Assembly (NCBI GenBank): GCA_963402885.1
Contig: OY727093.1
Location: 27,465,409-27,529,408, forward strand
Source: Antedon bifida
Taxonomy: Eukaryota > Echinodermata > Crinoidea > Comatulida > Antedonidae
Reading direction: 5' to 3'
Length of the DNA: 64,000 bases
Positions 12,211 to 24,840 of this stretch are shown here, piece after piece; within the stretch, counting starts at the first letter, position 1; each line of letters opens with the position of its first letter. The position numbers and the translations under genes were made by a program. A model generated the notes under the pieces. The model was not told where the DNA came from, ran no database searches, and worked only from the letters and a program-made list of their open reading frames with translations.

Positions 12211-14877
12211 TCATCTCTTATTTCTCAAGAATCCGAATCCATTTTTATTGAAATCAATGCCAAACCGAAAAACATCATTCTTGGTCTTGTTTATCGTATG
12301 CCTGAGTTATCGGTGACCTCATTTAACATCAATATCTCCCTTATTCTCGACATCATTAATAATGAAAATAAAACAGCGTACATCTGCGGGGATTTCAATA
12401 TAGATCTGTTAAAATGCAATACTCATAATAGCACGTCCCAATTCCTTACTACAATGCTTAATAACAACTTCTTCCCTTTAATTACTAAACCTACACGAAT
12501 AACTACAAAAACGGCAACCTTGATTGATAATATTTTCTCTAATAATACATATGACAAAATTTCTACCGGTATTACTTACTCAGATATTTCTGACCATTTT
12601 CCTGTTTTTTCTTTAACCCATCAAAATCAATATTCCCAGCCACCTAACTCCAATAGCAATAAGTTCATCCTCCTACAAAAAATTGACGATGAATCTATAT
12701 CATCTTTATCTGCTGACCTCCTAAATACAGACTGGTCCGATATATATGCGAATAATGACAATCCCAATCGTGCCTATCAATTGTTTAATAACAAGTTAAC
12801 CAGTCTGTACAATTCCAGTATTAAAACTACACGTATTAAACGTAATTTTCGCAAAGAGCGTAAACCATGGATCACTGTCGGTCTGATTAAATCAATTGGT
12901 ACCAGAAATAAGCTCTATACTGCCTACCTCAAATCTAAGAAACAGACCGATAAGTACAAATACATAAACTATAGAAACAAACTAACTAATTTACTTCGCA
13001 TAGCAAATAAAGAGTATTATGCCTCAAAATTCAACCAGTATACCAACAATATTCATAAAACCTGGCGAACAATCAATGGAATCTTAGGTAAAAATAAAAA
13101 ACAAAACCAACCCTCTCACTTATTTAAAAACAATTGTAAAATTACTAATCCCGGACTTATTGCTGAACACTTTAATGATTATTTTATTAATATTGGGAAC
13201 AACCTTGCGCAAAGTATTTCATATAATGGCAACTCAAATTTTAAATCATTTCTTAATCATTCCTCTATTTCAAACTCTCTCTATTTAACTCCAATAACGG
13301 AAACTGAAATTGTTGATATAATCTTAAAACTTAGGGACAATAAGAGTCCAGGATCTGATGGATTTTCCAATCAAGTTATTAAAAACATCATAAACTTTAT
13401 ATCCAAGCCTTTAGTCCATATTTTTAACCTATCATTTCAAACTGGAATTTTTCCAGACCTTTTAAAAATTGCCAAAGTAATTCCTATATTCAAAAAAGGC
13501 GATCTCCATTACTTTGAAAATTACAGACCGATTTCCCTGCTGCCTTGCCTGTCCAAGGTTTTAGAACGCCTAATCTACAACAGACTTTATACTTTTTTTT
13601 CTAAATACGATATCCTCTTTAAGCATCAGTACGGTTTTAGAAAAGCTTTTTCCACTGACCTTGCAATAACTGATCTCTATGATAAACTGACTTCTGCACT
13701 TTCAAACAATGAACACACCATTGGTATTTTTCTTGACTTGAGTAAGGCCTTTGACACTATCAATCATGAGATACTTCTTCACAAACTTCAGCATTATGGT
13801 GTCAGAGGCCTTCCTCTTAAACTCTTAAAAAGCTACCTTACCAGTCGCCAACAATTCACTGCTTTCCCCCCTTTTGACTCAAAACTATCCTCCATTCTAT
13901 GCGGCGTTCCGCAAGGCTCCATACTCGGTCCCTTATTATTTTTAACATATATAAACGATCTCCCCAACTGTTCCAAATTACTCAAATTTATACTTTATGC
14001 GGATGACACTAATATTATTTATTCTCATAAAAATGATCAAATTTTAGTTAATACAATTAATAGTGAATTACGCAAAGTTTCTGATTGGTTCCAAATCAAT
14101 AAATTATCGCTAAATGAATCCAAATCAAATTATATTATATTTAAACATAAAAACAAAAAATCCATCTCTCAAAACTTAAAAGTTTTAATTAATGACAAGG
14201 TAATCACACGTGTTGAGGAACCCAAATTTCTTGGCGTCTCCATTGACTCAAAATTATCTTGGAAACATCATATCAATACAATCTGCAACACAATTGCGAG
14301 AAACACAGGTATGATGAACAAATTAAAGTACACACTTCCATCAAACATTTTATTTAATTTATATAATACTTTAATTCTTCCGTACATATCATACTGCAAC
14401 ATTGCCTGGGCCGTTACACCTGGCAAGTTCAGCACTTTATGCCCCTGGACTAGTTTCGAAACTACCAATATTGACCGAATTTTTAAATTGCAAAAACGAG
14501 CAATCCGAATCTGTTCAGGGGCATCATTCAGATCTCATTCAAAACACTTATTTTTTAACTTTAAATCTCTCAACGTCTTTGATGTTAATAAACTTCAAAC
14601 TGCATTATTCATGTACCGACTTACAAATAATCTACTTCCGACCCACATATGTTCACTCTTTACTAAACCTTCTGATACCCATACACATTTTACCCGTTTT
14701 TCCAATACTAATGTATACACTGTTAAAAACTGCGACTCGCACATTAGACGTCATTCAATACTTTATACCGGACCTAAACTTTGGGAAAGTCTTTCACATT
14801 CACTGATAAAGAAACCTTCACTTTTTAGTTTTAAAATTACATATAAGCAATCTCTAATCCAAGCATATGATGAATAA
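12211..14877 (+). CDS. LINE ORF2 fragment: APE endonuclease C-terminal half plus reverse transcriptase
   Basis: The open frame is 889 codons, with no stop from 12211 to 14877; the first Met is at 12298, but homology begins earlier (IFIEINAKPKNIILGLVYR). Endonuclease blocks are GDFNIDLL and SDHFPVF. RT blocks in order are IPIFKKGDLHYFENYRPIS, YGFRKAFSTDLA, FLDLSKAFDTINHE (Asp catalytic), GVPQGSILGPLLF, LYADDTNIIY (YADD catalytic pair) and FLGVSIDSKLSW. The C-terminal part (LILPYISYCNIAWA, GPKLWESL) fits the CR1/Jockey group. Because the frame is unbroken, the insertion is probably recent, though the copy cannot move by itself without a complete endonuclease. Confidence 0.92.
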   Translation, partial: SSLISQESESIFIEINAKPKNIILGLVYRMPELSVTSFNINISLILDIINNENKTAYICGDFNIDLLKCNTHNSTSQFLTTMLNNNFFPLITKPTRITTKTATLIDNIFSNNTYDKISTGITYSDISDHFPVFSLTHQNQYSQPPNSNSNKFILLQKIDDESISSLSADLLNTDWSDIYANNDNPNRAYQLFNNKLTSLYNSSIKTTRIKRNFRKERKPWITVGLIKSIGTRNKLYTAYLKSKKQTDKYKYINYRNKLTNLLRIANKEYYASKFNQYTNNIHKTWRTINGILGKNKKQNQPSHLFKNNCKITNPGLIAEHFNDYFINIGNNLAQSISYNGNSNFKSFLNHSSISNSLYLTPITETEIVDIILKLRDNKSPGSDGFSNQVIKNIINFISKPLVHIFNLSFQTGIFPDLLKIAKVIPIFKKGDLHYFENYRPISLLPCLSKVLERLIYNRLYTFFSKYDILFKHQYGFRKAFSTDLAITDLYDKLTSALSNNEHTIGIFLDLSKAFDTINHEILLHKLQHYGVRGLPLKLLKSYLTSRQQFTAFPPFDSKLSSILCGVPQGSILGPLLFLTYINDLPNCSKLLKFILYADDTNIIYSHKNDQILVNTINSELRKVSDWFQINKLSLNESKSNYIIFKHKNKKSISQNLKVLINDKVITRVEEPKFLGVSIDSKLSWKHHINTICNTIARNTGMMNKLKYTLPSNILFNLYNTLILPYISYCNIAWAVTPGKFSTLCPWTSFETTNIDRIFKLQKRAIRICSGASFRSHSKHLFFNFKSLNVFDVNKLQTALFMYRLTNNLLPTHICSLFTKPSDTHTHFTRFSNTNVYTVKNCDSHIRRHSILYTGPKLWESLSHSLIKKPSLFSFKITYKQSLIQAYDE

Positions 14878-15228
14878 GGTGTTATGATTATTTTTAATAA
14901 TGTTAATTTATTGTTATTCTATTTTTTATATATTATAATTTAGTCACAACTATTACTGATATTTGTTATTCGCTAATTTTTACTAGGCATTTTGTACAGC
15001 AAATATCAATATTTCATGTGCTGTTTTTTGTCATGTACCGTAACTGCAGTCTTGTTAGGGGGTCAAGCTTAAAGTGTTTTACTTATTTGACCTCCTTTCA
15101 CACTTCTTTGTTGTACAAGTTTCTCTATATATTTTGTTTAAATTAGTTTGATTACCTTAATGTTTCACATAACTTGTATTATTTTTGAAGTGTGAAAAAT
15201 TGAATAAAAGAAAAAAAAGAAAAAGAAT
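12211..15228 (+). mobile_element. 5'-truncated non-LTR retrotransposon (LINE) with intact endonuclease/RT frame
   Basis: The element starts inside the endonuclease domain: an in-frame TAA at 12208 precedes the first open codon at 12211. It runs through the frame ending at 14877 and a 3' UTR that ends in TGAATAAAAG and A-rich sequence near 15200-15228. The N-terminal half of the APE endonuclease is missing, as expected from incomplete reverse transcription. It is flanked on both sides by diverged copies of one repeat (11280-11760 and 15240-15720), so it may have landed in an existing duplication. Confidence 0.85.
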
Positions 15229-17469
15229 TAATTGTATATATTTATACTACTAATCCAATGTTTGTAATGTATTACCCAATAATGTTTCAGTCAATAAATA
15301 CTTGTTTTACGCTGTTTTTATGATAGCATGAATGTTTATTTTAGCCATTTTTTCCAATATGTGAACTGGTTGAATGCACATCCTCTCTCTCCATGGAGCT
15401 ACTGTATATAATTGTATCATTCTGACGATCTATCAGCTTAGACTAGATACAAAATCACAAGCTTTATATTTTCTGAAAAATACAAAAACACACAAACACT
15501 GTATCATCAAGAAAATGCTTATGTGTGGTAACGCTTCCGATTTTGCTTCCAAAAGAATTGATTTGTAAAGTACGATTTAACTTTTAGCGTAATTAACATT
15601 AACGTGTTATGATAAATGTGAACTTAAGAATCATAATTCTGATATGCATCATGCATCTAATGGACACATTTCATGATAAAAATTTGTTTAAATGTATACA
15701 TAAACTGTATCCGTTAGATGCATGCCTGATCTACTAATTACGATTCAACCTTTTTTTATATAATCTCAAAAACAGATGTTAAATATACACATGCCCCTAG
15801 AACAACTATAAAACTAACCACGAACATCAAAAGTTGTTTACATATTAGGCTTTAGTCTTGGGAAACAGAATAAATTAAAAGTCAACAATATAAAAAAAAA
15901 ATCATTCAAACGACAATAAAGGTAAAAACATAAAATACCTATACAATACAATACATTATATAATGAGTTACTCTCATCTTGCGTCAGTGAAGATACAGAA
16001 TTTATTCCATTAATAGGCTCGGTTATCTCGCCCCTCTCACACCCTGCTTTTAGTGGATCTATTTAAGCTGATGGTCGTCGATACCAAAGAGAACCCGCTC
16101 CCGTTTTTATAATTTTTTTTTAATTAAAAGGCTTCCAATCAGTTTTGATATATGTAATACTGAGGCAGGCCCCTCTTTATTTCCATATGTACACATTGTT
16201 TTGACAATGAAATTAATCTATATTTGTTTACATGAGCGGGTAGACGGGGATTATTTAATGAAAAATTTTTTGTCACCAAACGTTAGAGGGATACACTTAC
16301 TTAGCGAGGAATGTTTGTTACGTTGTAAAGGTTTGCTCATTTGCATGTAAAAAATACGTAGTCAGATTCATGATATTTCAGCGAGGCTGATCCTAGATAA
16401 AACATTTCATTTCCTCTAAGTATAAATAAATCGTTTATATGCTTACATTCTAAATCAGTGTATACATGAAAAGAAACAAAAAACAAGGTACAAGAAAGTA
16501 TATGAATAGACCTAGGCCTATACGTTTTGTATACGACATAAGCTTAGGCCCTACAGTACATTTGATTTCCATTTCATACAATTACTCTATAAACTTACTA
16601 AGGGAAAATATCGAAAATCAGCCATTTTTGCGGGCAAAACACAACATAATGCCACCGACTCGAATAAAGTTTACAATGGACAATTGTATGAACGAAATGA
16701 ACCAAAACGGTTGTTTTATCATTTGTCGATGCTATATCAATCGATGCAATAAGGGAACTACTACTGCATTCATTGGTTTTGTCTTGTTACTTCTCTCATA
16801 CGCTCTCTGATTAACTCAGTCTACTCATAGAGTTTTGATAAAGGTAGATACATGTACAATTTGTTTGATTTGATGACTTAAGCCTGGTTTATTTATGTTG
16901 TTGCATGTCTTTCAGTCAGCCAATTGTCTTCTCATGGATTAACGTGTTTCTTGTACATAGATTTACTGCCTTCTGAGTGATCAACAAATACATAATGGTG
17001 TTTTCCTGTTGAATAAGATTCCCTGGTAAGTAGATTAGTATTATCATACCAAAGTATAATCAATTATCTTGTTACTTTGTTTATTTTATTTCAAATTGTA
17101 CAAATATGTTGTAACTGTGATCATGATTATTACTCAAAGCAAAAAATGACAAGAATGAATGGCAAGAAATCATTTCCATACAATCACGCACTAAGAGAAG
17201 AATAGCAAAAGTCAGACATTTTATACTCTGACTCGAGACGATTGAAACGATCATGTGGATAATATGCTTAAAAATAAACCACCGTGGTAGTACGTAATTG
17301 TCAATGCTAGATCAACCATATCAATGAATACAATATATCAATAATCAACTTAGTCTAGTTCGTTTTTTCGTGCATACTTCAAGTGAAATACACGCATCAA
17401 GTTTAACAAAACTAGATTGGATTTGATTGATTTGAAATAGTAAAAGTAAATATTATGTTGGACATACAT
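15229..17469. other. No gene seen; AT-rich with repeat remnants
   Basis: 15240-15720 duplicates 11280-11760. Inside it the words CATCTAATGG (15653) and CCGTTAGATGCATG (15707) are inverted, as in a decayed MITE. The frame at 16466-16810 (114 codons) has no recognisable domain and no splice or promoter context, so I do not call it a gene. Confidence 0.55.
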
Positions 17470-17618
17470 GTCACTGTTACAACTTATAATGTAGAAAATG
17501 TCAGCTAATGTCGAAACAACCGTTAATGTAGAAACATCAACAGCTAATGTTCTGTAGTAAGCGGTGTTCTACATAAACGGTTATTTGAAAATGGCGTTTT
17601 CTACGTTGTAACAGTCAC
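17470..17618. mobile_element. 149-bp MITE with 3-bp CAT target duplication
   Basis: The left end is GTCACTGTTACAAC and the right end GTTGTAACAGTCAC (one mismatch when inverted). Pairing extends to TGTAGAAAA/TTTTCTAC. Direct CAT repeats lie at 17467-17469 and 17619-17621. No coding capacity. Confidence 0.65.
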
Positions 17619-17885
17619 CATATAACATTCTGAGAAGCCTATAAAATTCATACGTACTATTTAGTACAACGACTAAAGTACACCAGTTGCAATTCTAATT
17701 ATGTCAAATATATGTATTGTATAACAAAGCATTGGAACTCAATGGTTACAACAGGAAGGACTTCAAGTCATCGTCAACCAACAACAACGATCCTGTAGAG
17801 TTCAGAAAGTCTGTATGTTTACCATATTCAGTCGGAGAGCCGCGTTGGGAAATATGACCGTTATCGCTGAATTTTCGACTTCGCA

Positions 17886-17893
17886 TGACGTCA
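17886..17893. promoter_or_regulatory. Consensus CRE palindrome TGACGTCA
   Basis: A perfect TGACGTCA sits in a locally CpG-rich block. The motif is the canonical CREB/ATF site. No adjacent gene is confirmed, so its function is only a possibility. Confidence 0.3.
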
Positions 17894-19083
17894 TAAATTT
17901 TAGAAGCCCTCTCTCGGCACAGAAGCATCAACGTTTCGCGCGAAAACATTAGCATAAAGTATACGTCATTTAATAGCTGTTTAATAAACATTAGTAGGCG
18001 AAAAATTAACCATATATGGTAAGATCAGTTCCTTATATGTCTAAGATGTCGCAGGTCACCTAATTTTCTGAATAATTTGTTGGATTTGTTGTCAGCGACA
18101 ATTTCTTTCCAAAGTTCGTGTGCGTCCGTCAAAACTGAAGTTTTCTAACAGGTGTTTGTTTACAAATTTTCCATTAGTGGGATTTGCATCCCATACAGTG
18201 AATTACCAAAAAACCGACGTATATGGATAGAGTAAGTATCAATAGTCTGTTTTACGTTAAAATTGGCTTGAAACCCTATTTAAGCTTCCTATAGCGAACA
18301 TTTTAAAAAAGGTCCTCATGTCATATATTGTTACGTCTCGCGGCACTAGTTCCGTCGTGTGTGGTGCATGACGTGTGTTGATTGTGGTTGTTGTAGGTGA
18401 GTATATGCACGACCTGGTGGATCGTTGTCGTATTATATCGGCCTAGGCCTAGTAACATGTTCTGTTAATAATTTAAATACTTTAGTTACAATTTAGTATT
18501 ATTAAAGTATCGTTACAATCCTACTCTATATTGAAGATGCATTGGGAAGTTTTAAAAAGATAATTAAGCAAATCGCAGCCTGATACAGGTATAGGCCTAC
18601 CTATTCTATAGTTAAATATTTATTTATAGTAAAATTATTGACAACTGAGGGGTACAATTTATTTATAATATTAATAATTATTACAATAAACAGACATAAG
18701 GAAATTTTGTATTTGCTGCTTTTTCATGGTAGGCCTATATCTGAAAATGTTTTGAGGTTGTTGAATAATTATACTGTATAACGATGCAATGTTTTGTTCA
18801 TATCATAGTGACAATTATTTAAATAGTTTCATTCATTACATTTCAGCTATTCATTTTCATTTTAGGTTTTTTGTTGGTATCAAGACTCGACGATTTTCTG
18901 TCTCGTTCTTCAATATGAGGTTGGACGGTGGAAGCTGTAATGGTTTTCTCGATTTCAATATCATTGCTGCAGCTGATAGTTTTTCATTTTATTCGCTAAT
19001 AATAATATAACATATACATTCATACTCATTCAAGTTTTAGAAGCGTTTCAGATCAGTCAATGATAAGATATAAATTAAGTTGC

Positions 19084-19195
19084 AATTGATTGATTGATTT
19101 ACTTTATTAACCAGAGTCACACAGATACATACAATATAAACATATAAAACAATCATAAAATCAGTACAACCGTAAGACTCACGTAAGTTAATATG
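19084..19195 (-). mobile_element. Solo LINE 3' tail
   Basis: TTGATTGATTGATTTACTTTATTAA is, read on the minus strand, the AATAAAGTAAATCAATCAATC tail that ends many CR1/RTE-type LINEs. Only about 110 bp of 3' end is visible; the inner boundary is approximate. Confidence 0.5.
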
Positions 19196-20529
19196 ATATA
19201 GGCCTAGCTAGTTTGTTATGTTTGATGAACAAGGTGCTATTTAAATAAAAGCAAGTTTTTATATACAGTAGTAGTATTTACTATTTATATCAGTATTGTT
19301 TGAAAGATATTTGTATTAAAAACTGCTTTTCACATTCTGTATACGTAAAAAAAAAATTGGTTGCTTGTGTGAAATGCAAGTTGTATCTAATAAAGTAATA
19401 TTTATATACAAGTGTGACATTTACTGCCAGATACTGAAATACTGAGTACCAACCAATCACTGTAACAATACTCAAGTAAATGATGGACTTATATTTTTAT
19501 ATCTTGGTTTCAGCTGGGCCCATAATTATCTTTTTTAAAAACATGACCATATAAAAATACACGTTTGAGTCTCTGAAACAAACATGCCCGATTTTAAAAA
19601 ACATTCCCCATATATAAATTGAAAATGGGTTATTTTTTTTTGTTTTTCCATTTATTGTTTTTTTAACAGTTTTTTATTTGTTCTGGGCCTAGTTTCTCCT
19701 TCAGGCTTCTTCTTGCTTGGTATATGAGCAGAGCTGGGATAGACCTACCACCAGCCTAGACTATAGAATACCCAGCTACTATTATTAACACTCACTAGGG
19801 TAGGCCTACCTATCTAATATTAGTATTATATCAGAATTACTCAGCCTAGCTAGGCCTAGAAAATACTATTTTTAGGCCTAGCTAGGCTAGAAATCAAGTA
19901 AGTAATTATAGTAGGTAGCCTTTCCTAGCTCAGAAACCAAATAGAACAATAATCGGGGAGCAAATTGAAATCTTAGGCCTATGACGTAATACGCCTGCAT
20001 GAAAACCGTATTGAACACAGACACGATTCGGTCCGGGACGATTCGTACCAGCTTCGTAAAACGTAAACAAAGTTTCAAAATGGCGATTTTTCGATCGAAA
20101 CAGAACAGAAATGTAGTAGGTTTGGTTTGATTAGTGGGAGTTGCATCCCAAGAAAGCTTAAAATTAGATTTTTATTTTAATAGATAGCTTAATAGTTTAT
20201 CTTGAAAGGATTTTAAATTCGCTTTGAAACCTTATCTAGAAAATATGAAATTTAATGATTTTTTACCATCATTTAAAAAAAAATTAAAGTAAAAAAGTTT
20301 ATACATAAAATAATGATATTTCTTGAAACAAAAAATCTGTGGAATTTAGATCACAGTTTTTATCATTATTTACGCTTGTAGTTCAACTATTGAAATACGT
20401 TTATTGATTTCATTTAATATCAAAATTATACCATTTTCTAAGTGTACTAAAATAGCAAAAATTCCAACATTTTCCACGAAGCGCGCCCTCACAATGAATG
20501 AAATCAGTGATGCGTTACCAACGCGGCTT

Positions 20530-20744
20530 TCCGACTGATATTTGGGACAGCTTTCTCATCGTATCCAGCGAGTACTACAAAACGCCGACATAAAAGTATT
20601 TCATAGTGCAGTCAAAAAGTTGTCACAGTGTCTTCAAACACACAAGGACAAACCAGCTAAACACAATCAACCTGGTGTATACTGCATCCCATGTGAATGT
20701 GGAAAGGTATACATTGGGAAAACTGGACGCGACCTTCAAACCAG
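20530..20744 (+). pseudogene. Penelope-like element, left fragment (linker and GIY-YIG endonuclease start)
   Basis: The frame gives LSHRIQRVLQNADIKVFHS, then GVYCIPCECGKVYIGKTGR and DLQTR. PCECGKVYIGKTGR is the GIY-YIG nuclease signature found at the C-terminus of Penelope-like retroelements. The frame is cut at 20744 by the transposon inserted at 20745-28569 and resumes at 28573. The element lacks its reverse transcriptase, so it was already 5'-truncated. Confidence 0.85.
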
Positions 20745-20770
20745 GGGCGGATTGCAATATAAAGACTTTG

Positions 20771-20796
20771 TCTTAGGCTTAGATCTAAGCCTAAGA
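20771..20796. repeat. Perfect 26-bp palindrome near the transposon's left end
   Basis: TCTTAGGCTTAGA and its exact reverse complement meet at 20783/20784. More CTTAG/CTAAG words and a second GATTGCAATAT (about 20838) follow, forming a subterminal repeat cluster that could be a transposase-binding region. Confidence 0.85.
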
Positions 20797-22914
20797 CCCC
20801 TCGCGAAAGTCTTAGCTAAGCCTCTCAGCAAAGTCGATTGCAATATCGCGGTCTAAGCTAAGCCCGATAGAAAACCTTAGTTACCACCGTTGAGGGCATC
20901 ATTTGTGTGTACAAAAATAATAAAAGCTATCGTAAATAGATAAACGCCCTCAAGCTATAGACAAAATAACACGTGGGTAAAACTCGCGCGAGAAAGTGCT
21001 ATCAATCATTAAATGACTTTTCTAACAACCAATAACAACACGCCATTTACTACAAAAAAGGGATGATTTATGAATATTTATGAGACCCCGCAACCGTGTA
21101 CGTTGCACGTGTGGATTTTAATAAGGAGGTGTGTGTGTAAACGAAATATTAGAACAAAATCGAAACACATTTTTATACCACTGACGGCTGAATATTAATT
21201 ACATATAGGCCTAATTAGTAAGTTTTATATTGTTTATTACTACTACTTTACTCTATGCCTAGGCTCCTCTAGTCTATCTAGGCCTAGCTAGTAGTATTAT
21301 AGTAGTACTGTACTGCATATAATACAGCCCGTGGCCTAGCTAGGCGGGCCTAATGAATTAGTGTAGGCCTAACCTTTCATTCAAGATTAAATTCCACTTA
21401 TTATTATGCATGTGTAGCCGGCAAATGTACTATCTAGCCTGTAGAGTATATAGACCTATAATAATAGACTGGCCAATTAATAATATTTCACATTATATTA
21501 TATTATATATACTGTAATACGATAGTAGTATACCTATACTATATAATATTTATTATTATTTATAATAATATATGCTTTCCTTTTTAGACAAATGTGTATG
21601 AGGCCTACTTCAACAAGTTCAACAGTCAAGAGAATAGATAAAGATGGAAAACAACGAATTATACTACTAGGCCTGTTTCACTTTTGTTGAAGGCCAAGCA
21701 AGGCTCAGCTAGTAGTATGATTTTTTACATACATCTGGATTATACTATTTCATCATGAACTTTGTGTGTAATTTTTTGCAGCAATTTACAACGATGATAT
21801 TGCCAAAATGCTGTACGAAACAAACATTGACTGAGAATCAAAATAATATTACTGCATGGCTGTGTACTAAATTGTACTGTAATAATATTATAGTACTAGT
21901 AGTAGTAGGCCTAGTAGTAGTAGGGCCTAGATAGTAGCAAGTAATTACAGATTCATCATCAGCCTATGTTGACACTACACTACTAGGCCTAGCCTACAGA
22001 GTACTACAAAACATGGATATATATTTAATGGAATGGCAAAGCTAAGCAGTAAATAAAAGAATTAAGGTATGCATGTTACTTGACATTGTTAATTGGTTTA
22101 AACTAATATTAATAATAATATTCATAATATTAATAATGTGTTCTACTTGCACTTGTTTTTTAATGTTTTTCTAACAAGTTTAATTTATACACCACTACCT
22201 ACCTCCTCCCTCCCTTATAAATTATTATTAGATAGTAGGCCTAGTCGTTGATGTTTATTTAATATTGGTTAACTCCTTTTTTTTGGAATTTGTAATTTTT
22301 GTATTGTTCCATATGGACAGTTCAGTCTGAAATAAAGTTGAATTGAAAATGAATTGATTGGTATTGTAATTTTGTTTTAGATTCATGCTGAAGAATTTTA
22401 GTACCAGTATTATTATATATAGTGTTTCCATGGGGCCTTTATATTTAACGTCGTGAGGTAATTTCCCGATTGATCGTAATCAAAACGGTACTGGGTATGG
22501 TCTACTAGCTTTTCTGCTCCCAACCAGTACATCCATTCAAAGAAGCCTTGATGAAGTAAGCCTACCTGGTGGTGACCATAGAACGGTCCCGAGATAACGA
22601 CTATACTTCAGCTTTAGTCGATAGAAGATTGAAATATTGTTAGAGATAGAGTATACGATGTTTGATTATGTGTAGATATGTGATTTGTTCTATTATCCAA
22701 ATGATGTTCCGTATATAGGAGATGAAGATAGTAGTTGGGTGTAATGATTTTGTATATCCAATAATTATCCTAGACTGTATATTATGTGATAAATAATATT
22801 TTATATATATTTTTAAAATATTTATTGTTATGATTATAATATTAATAAAAATATATTTGTTAGTATAAATTTAAAAATATAAAATATAGGTATAAAGAAG
22901 AAAAAAAATTATAT

Positions 22915-23178
22915 ATATAATTTAAATACTGTATTTAATGAGTCATTCATTAAATTTCTATTGGTGTTTACAAATAATTAACAATCTCTAATATATTATA
23001 TATAAATTAAATTTATATATAATTTAAATACTGTATTTAATGAGTCATTCATTAAATTTCTATTGGTGTTTACAAATAATTAACAATCTCTAATATATTA
23101 TATATAAATTACAATTTATATATAAATACTGTATTTAATGAGTAATTCATTAAATTTCTATTGGTGTTTACAAATAAT
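22915..23178. repeat. ~100-bp AT-rich tandem repeat, three copies
   Basis: AATACTGTATTTAATGAGT recurs near 22926, 23027 and 23122. Each copy is followed by a CATTAAATTTCTATTGG block and GTGTTTACAAATAATT. The third copy runs directly into the first 891-bp-type unit at 23180. Confidence 0.85.
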
Positions 23179-23179
23179 T

Positions 23180-24839
23180 CGTGAGGTGGTTTCCCGAATG
23201 ATCGTAAAATCAAAACGGTACTGGGTATGACCAACTAGCGTTATTGTCACCGACTAGTCATCCATTCATAGAAGTACTGATGTAGTAGCCTACCTGTACG
23301 GTGACCATAGAATGTGACCCGAGGCATGACTAACTACGACTTTTAGTTGATAGAAGATTGAAAAAATTGTTAAGAAGAGTTGTACTGTATGTGGATGTTT
23401 ATGAAATTATGTCAATAATGTTTACACACTAGGCCTAGGCATATAAATAATAATGTTTGTTAGTAAAAATAATTTTGAGTTAATAAGAATAAGATATAAG
23501 GAAGAAAAGCAAAGAGACTATGGAGCGGCTATTCCTGAATATACAATACTAAGTATCGTAGGCTAGATTTAAATTATAAATTTTAGGCGATCTTGTCAAA
23601 GGTCAAGCGCCTATAGCCTGCCACGTTTCGATATTCAATATTGAACTTGACCTGACGTGGTTCCAGGGTATCTTTATATGAAAATGGTAGAGTGGATAGA
23701 AAATAATTAATTAAAAATTTACCTTAAAATGGTTTTGAACTGAACCGGTGGATGTCTTGTCGTTGTATGGTTATAGTTTAAAATACTCTATGTTCGATAT
23801 TAGTGCGTGTGCGTAATAGAATGAAATGCTTGCGTACGATGTGCGTGATGCAGAGTTGTACAATAGTGTATGCTTATAAGTGTATCGTACATAGGCCTAG
23901 TAGTAGAAGATCGAAAAAATAACATAGGTATATAATATGGTAGAATATGAAAAAGTAGTATAGAATGTAGAAATAGGAAATGTTTGTTAATTAAAAGAAT
24001 AGATTTTGAATGTGAGGAATGACTTTATGACGGTTAGATCCCACTAGAGATCTATGTCGGCTCCTAGGCCTGTATATCGTCGTGAGGTGGTTTCCCGAAT
24101 GATCGTAAAATCAAAACGGTACTGGGTATGACCAACTAGCGTTATTGTCACCGACTAGTCATCCATTCATAGAAGTACTGATGTAGTAGCCTACCTGTAC
24201 GGTGACCATAGAATGTGACCCGAGGCATGACTAACTACGACTTTTAGTTGATAGAAGATTGAAAAAATTGTTAAGAAGAGTTGTACTGTATGTGGATGTT
24301 TATGAAATTATGTCAATAATGTTTACACACTAGGCCTAGGCATATAAATAATAATGTTTGTTAGTAAAAATAATTTTGAGTTAATAAGAATAAGATATAA
24401 GGAAGAAAAGCAAAGAGACTATGGAGCGGCTATTCCTGAATATACAATACTAGGTAAGTATCGTAGGCTAGATTTAAATTATAAATTTTAGGCGATCTTG
24501 TCAAAGGTCAAGCGCCTATAGCCTGCCACGTTTCGATATTCAATATTGAACTTGACCTGACGTGGTTCCAGGGTATCTTTATATGAAAATGGTAGAGTGG
24601 ATAGAAAATAATTAATTAAAAATTTACCTTAAAATGGTTTTGAACTGAACCGGTGGATGTCTTGTCGTTGTATGGTTATAGTTTAAAATACTCTATGTTC
24701 GATATTAGTGCGTGTGCGTAATAGAATGAAATGCTTGCGTACGATGTGCGTGATGCAGAGTTGTACAATAGTGTATGCTTATAAGTGTATCGTACATAGG
24801 CCTAGTAGTAGAAGATCGTCGTGAGGTGGTTTCCCGAAT
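23180..24839. repeat. Forward-oriented units of the ~0.9-kb repeat
   Basis: Units begin CGTGAGGTGGTTTCCCGAAT at 23180 and 24081 (901 bp apart). A truncated third start lies at about 24819-24839 and abuts the inverted array. A more diverged start (GTGAGGTAATTTCCCG) lies at 22453. Contains TGACCTGACGTGG and TAGGCCTAG words; no frame of note. Confidence 0.9.
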
Positions 24840-24840
24840 G

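Larger units (their letters stand above)
17619..20529. other. No confirmed gene; CpG-richer blocks, TAGGCCTA clusters, paralogous palindromic octamer sites
   Basis: 17800-18420 is richer in CpG than its surroundings and holds TGACGTCA (17886-17893), a consensus CRE palindrome. A possible non-coding exon ends at GTTGTAG before GTGAGTAT (about 18398). An 81-codon minus-strand frame (17746-17991) shows no known domain. 18170-18290 and 20130-20250 are diverged copies centred on TGGGA-TTTGCA-TCCCA. 19680-19890 is dense in TAGGCCTA. A promoter is possible but not shown. Confidence 0.4.

Noticed and set aside
14268..14806. Overlapping frames inside the LINE
   Set aside because: They overlap the RT frame on the other strand or in another phase, with no independent signal.
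16466..16810. 114-codon plus-strand frame
   Set aside because: No recognisable motif, no splice partners and composition like the surrounding intergenic DNA.
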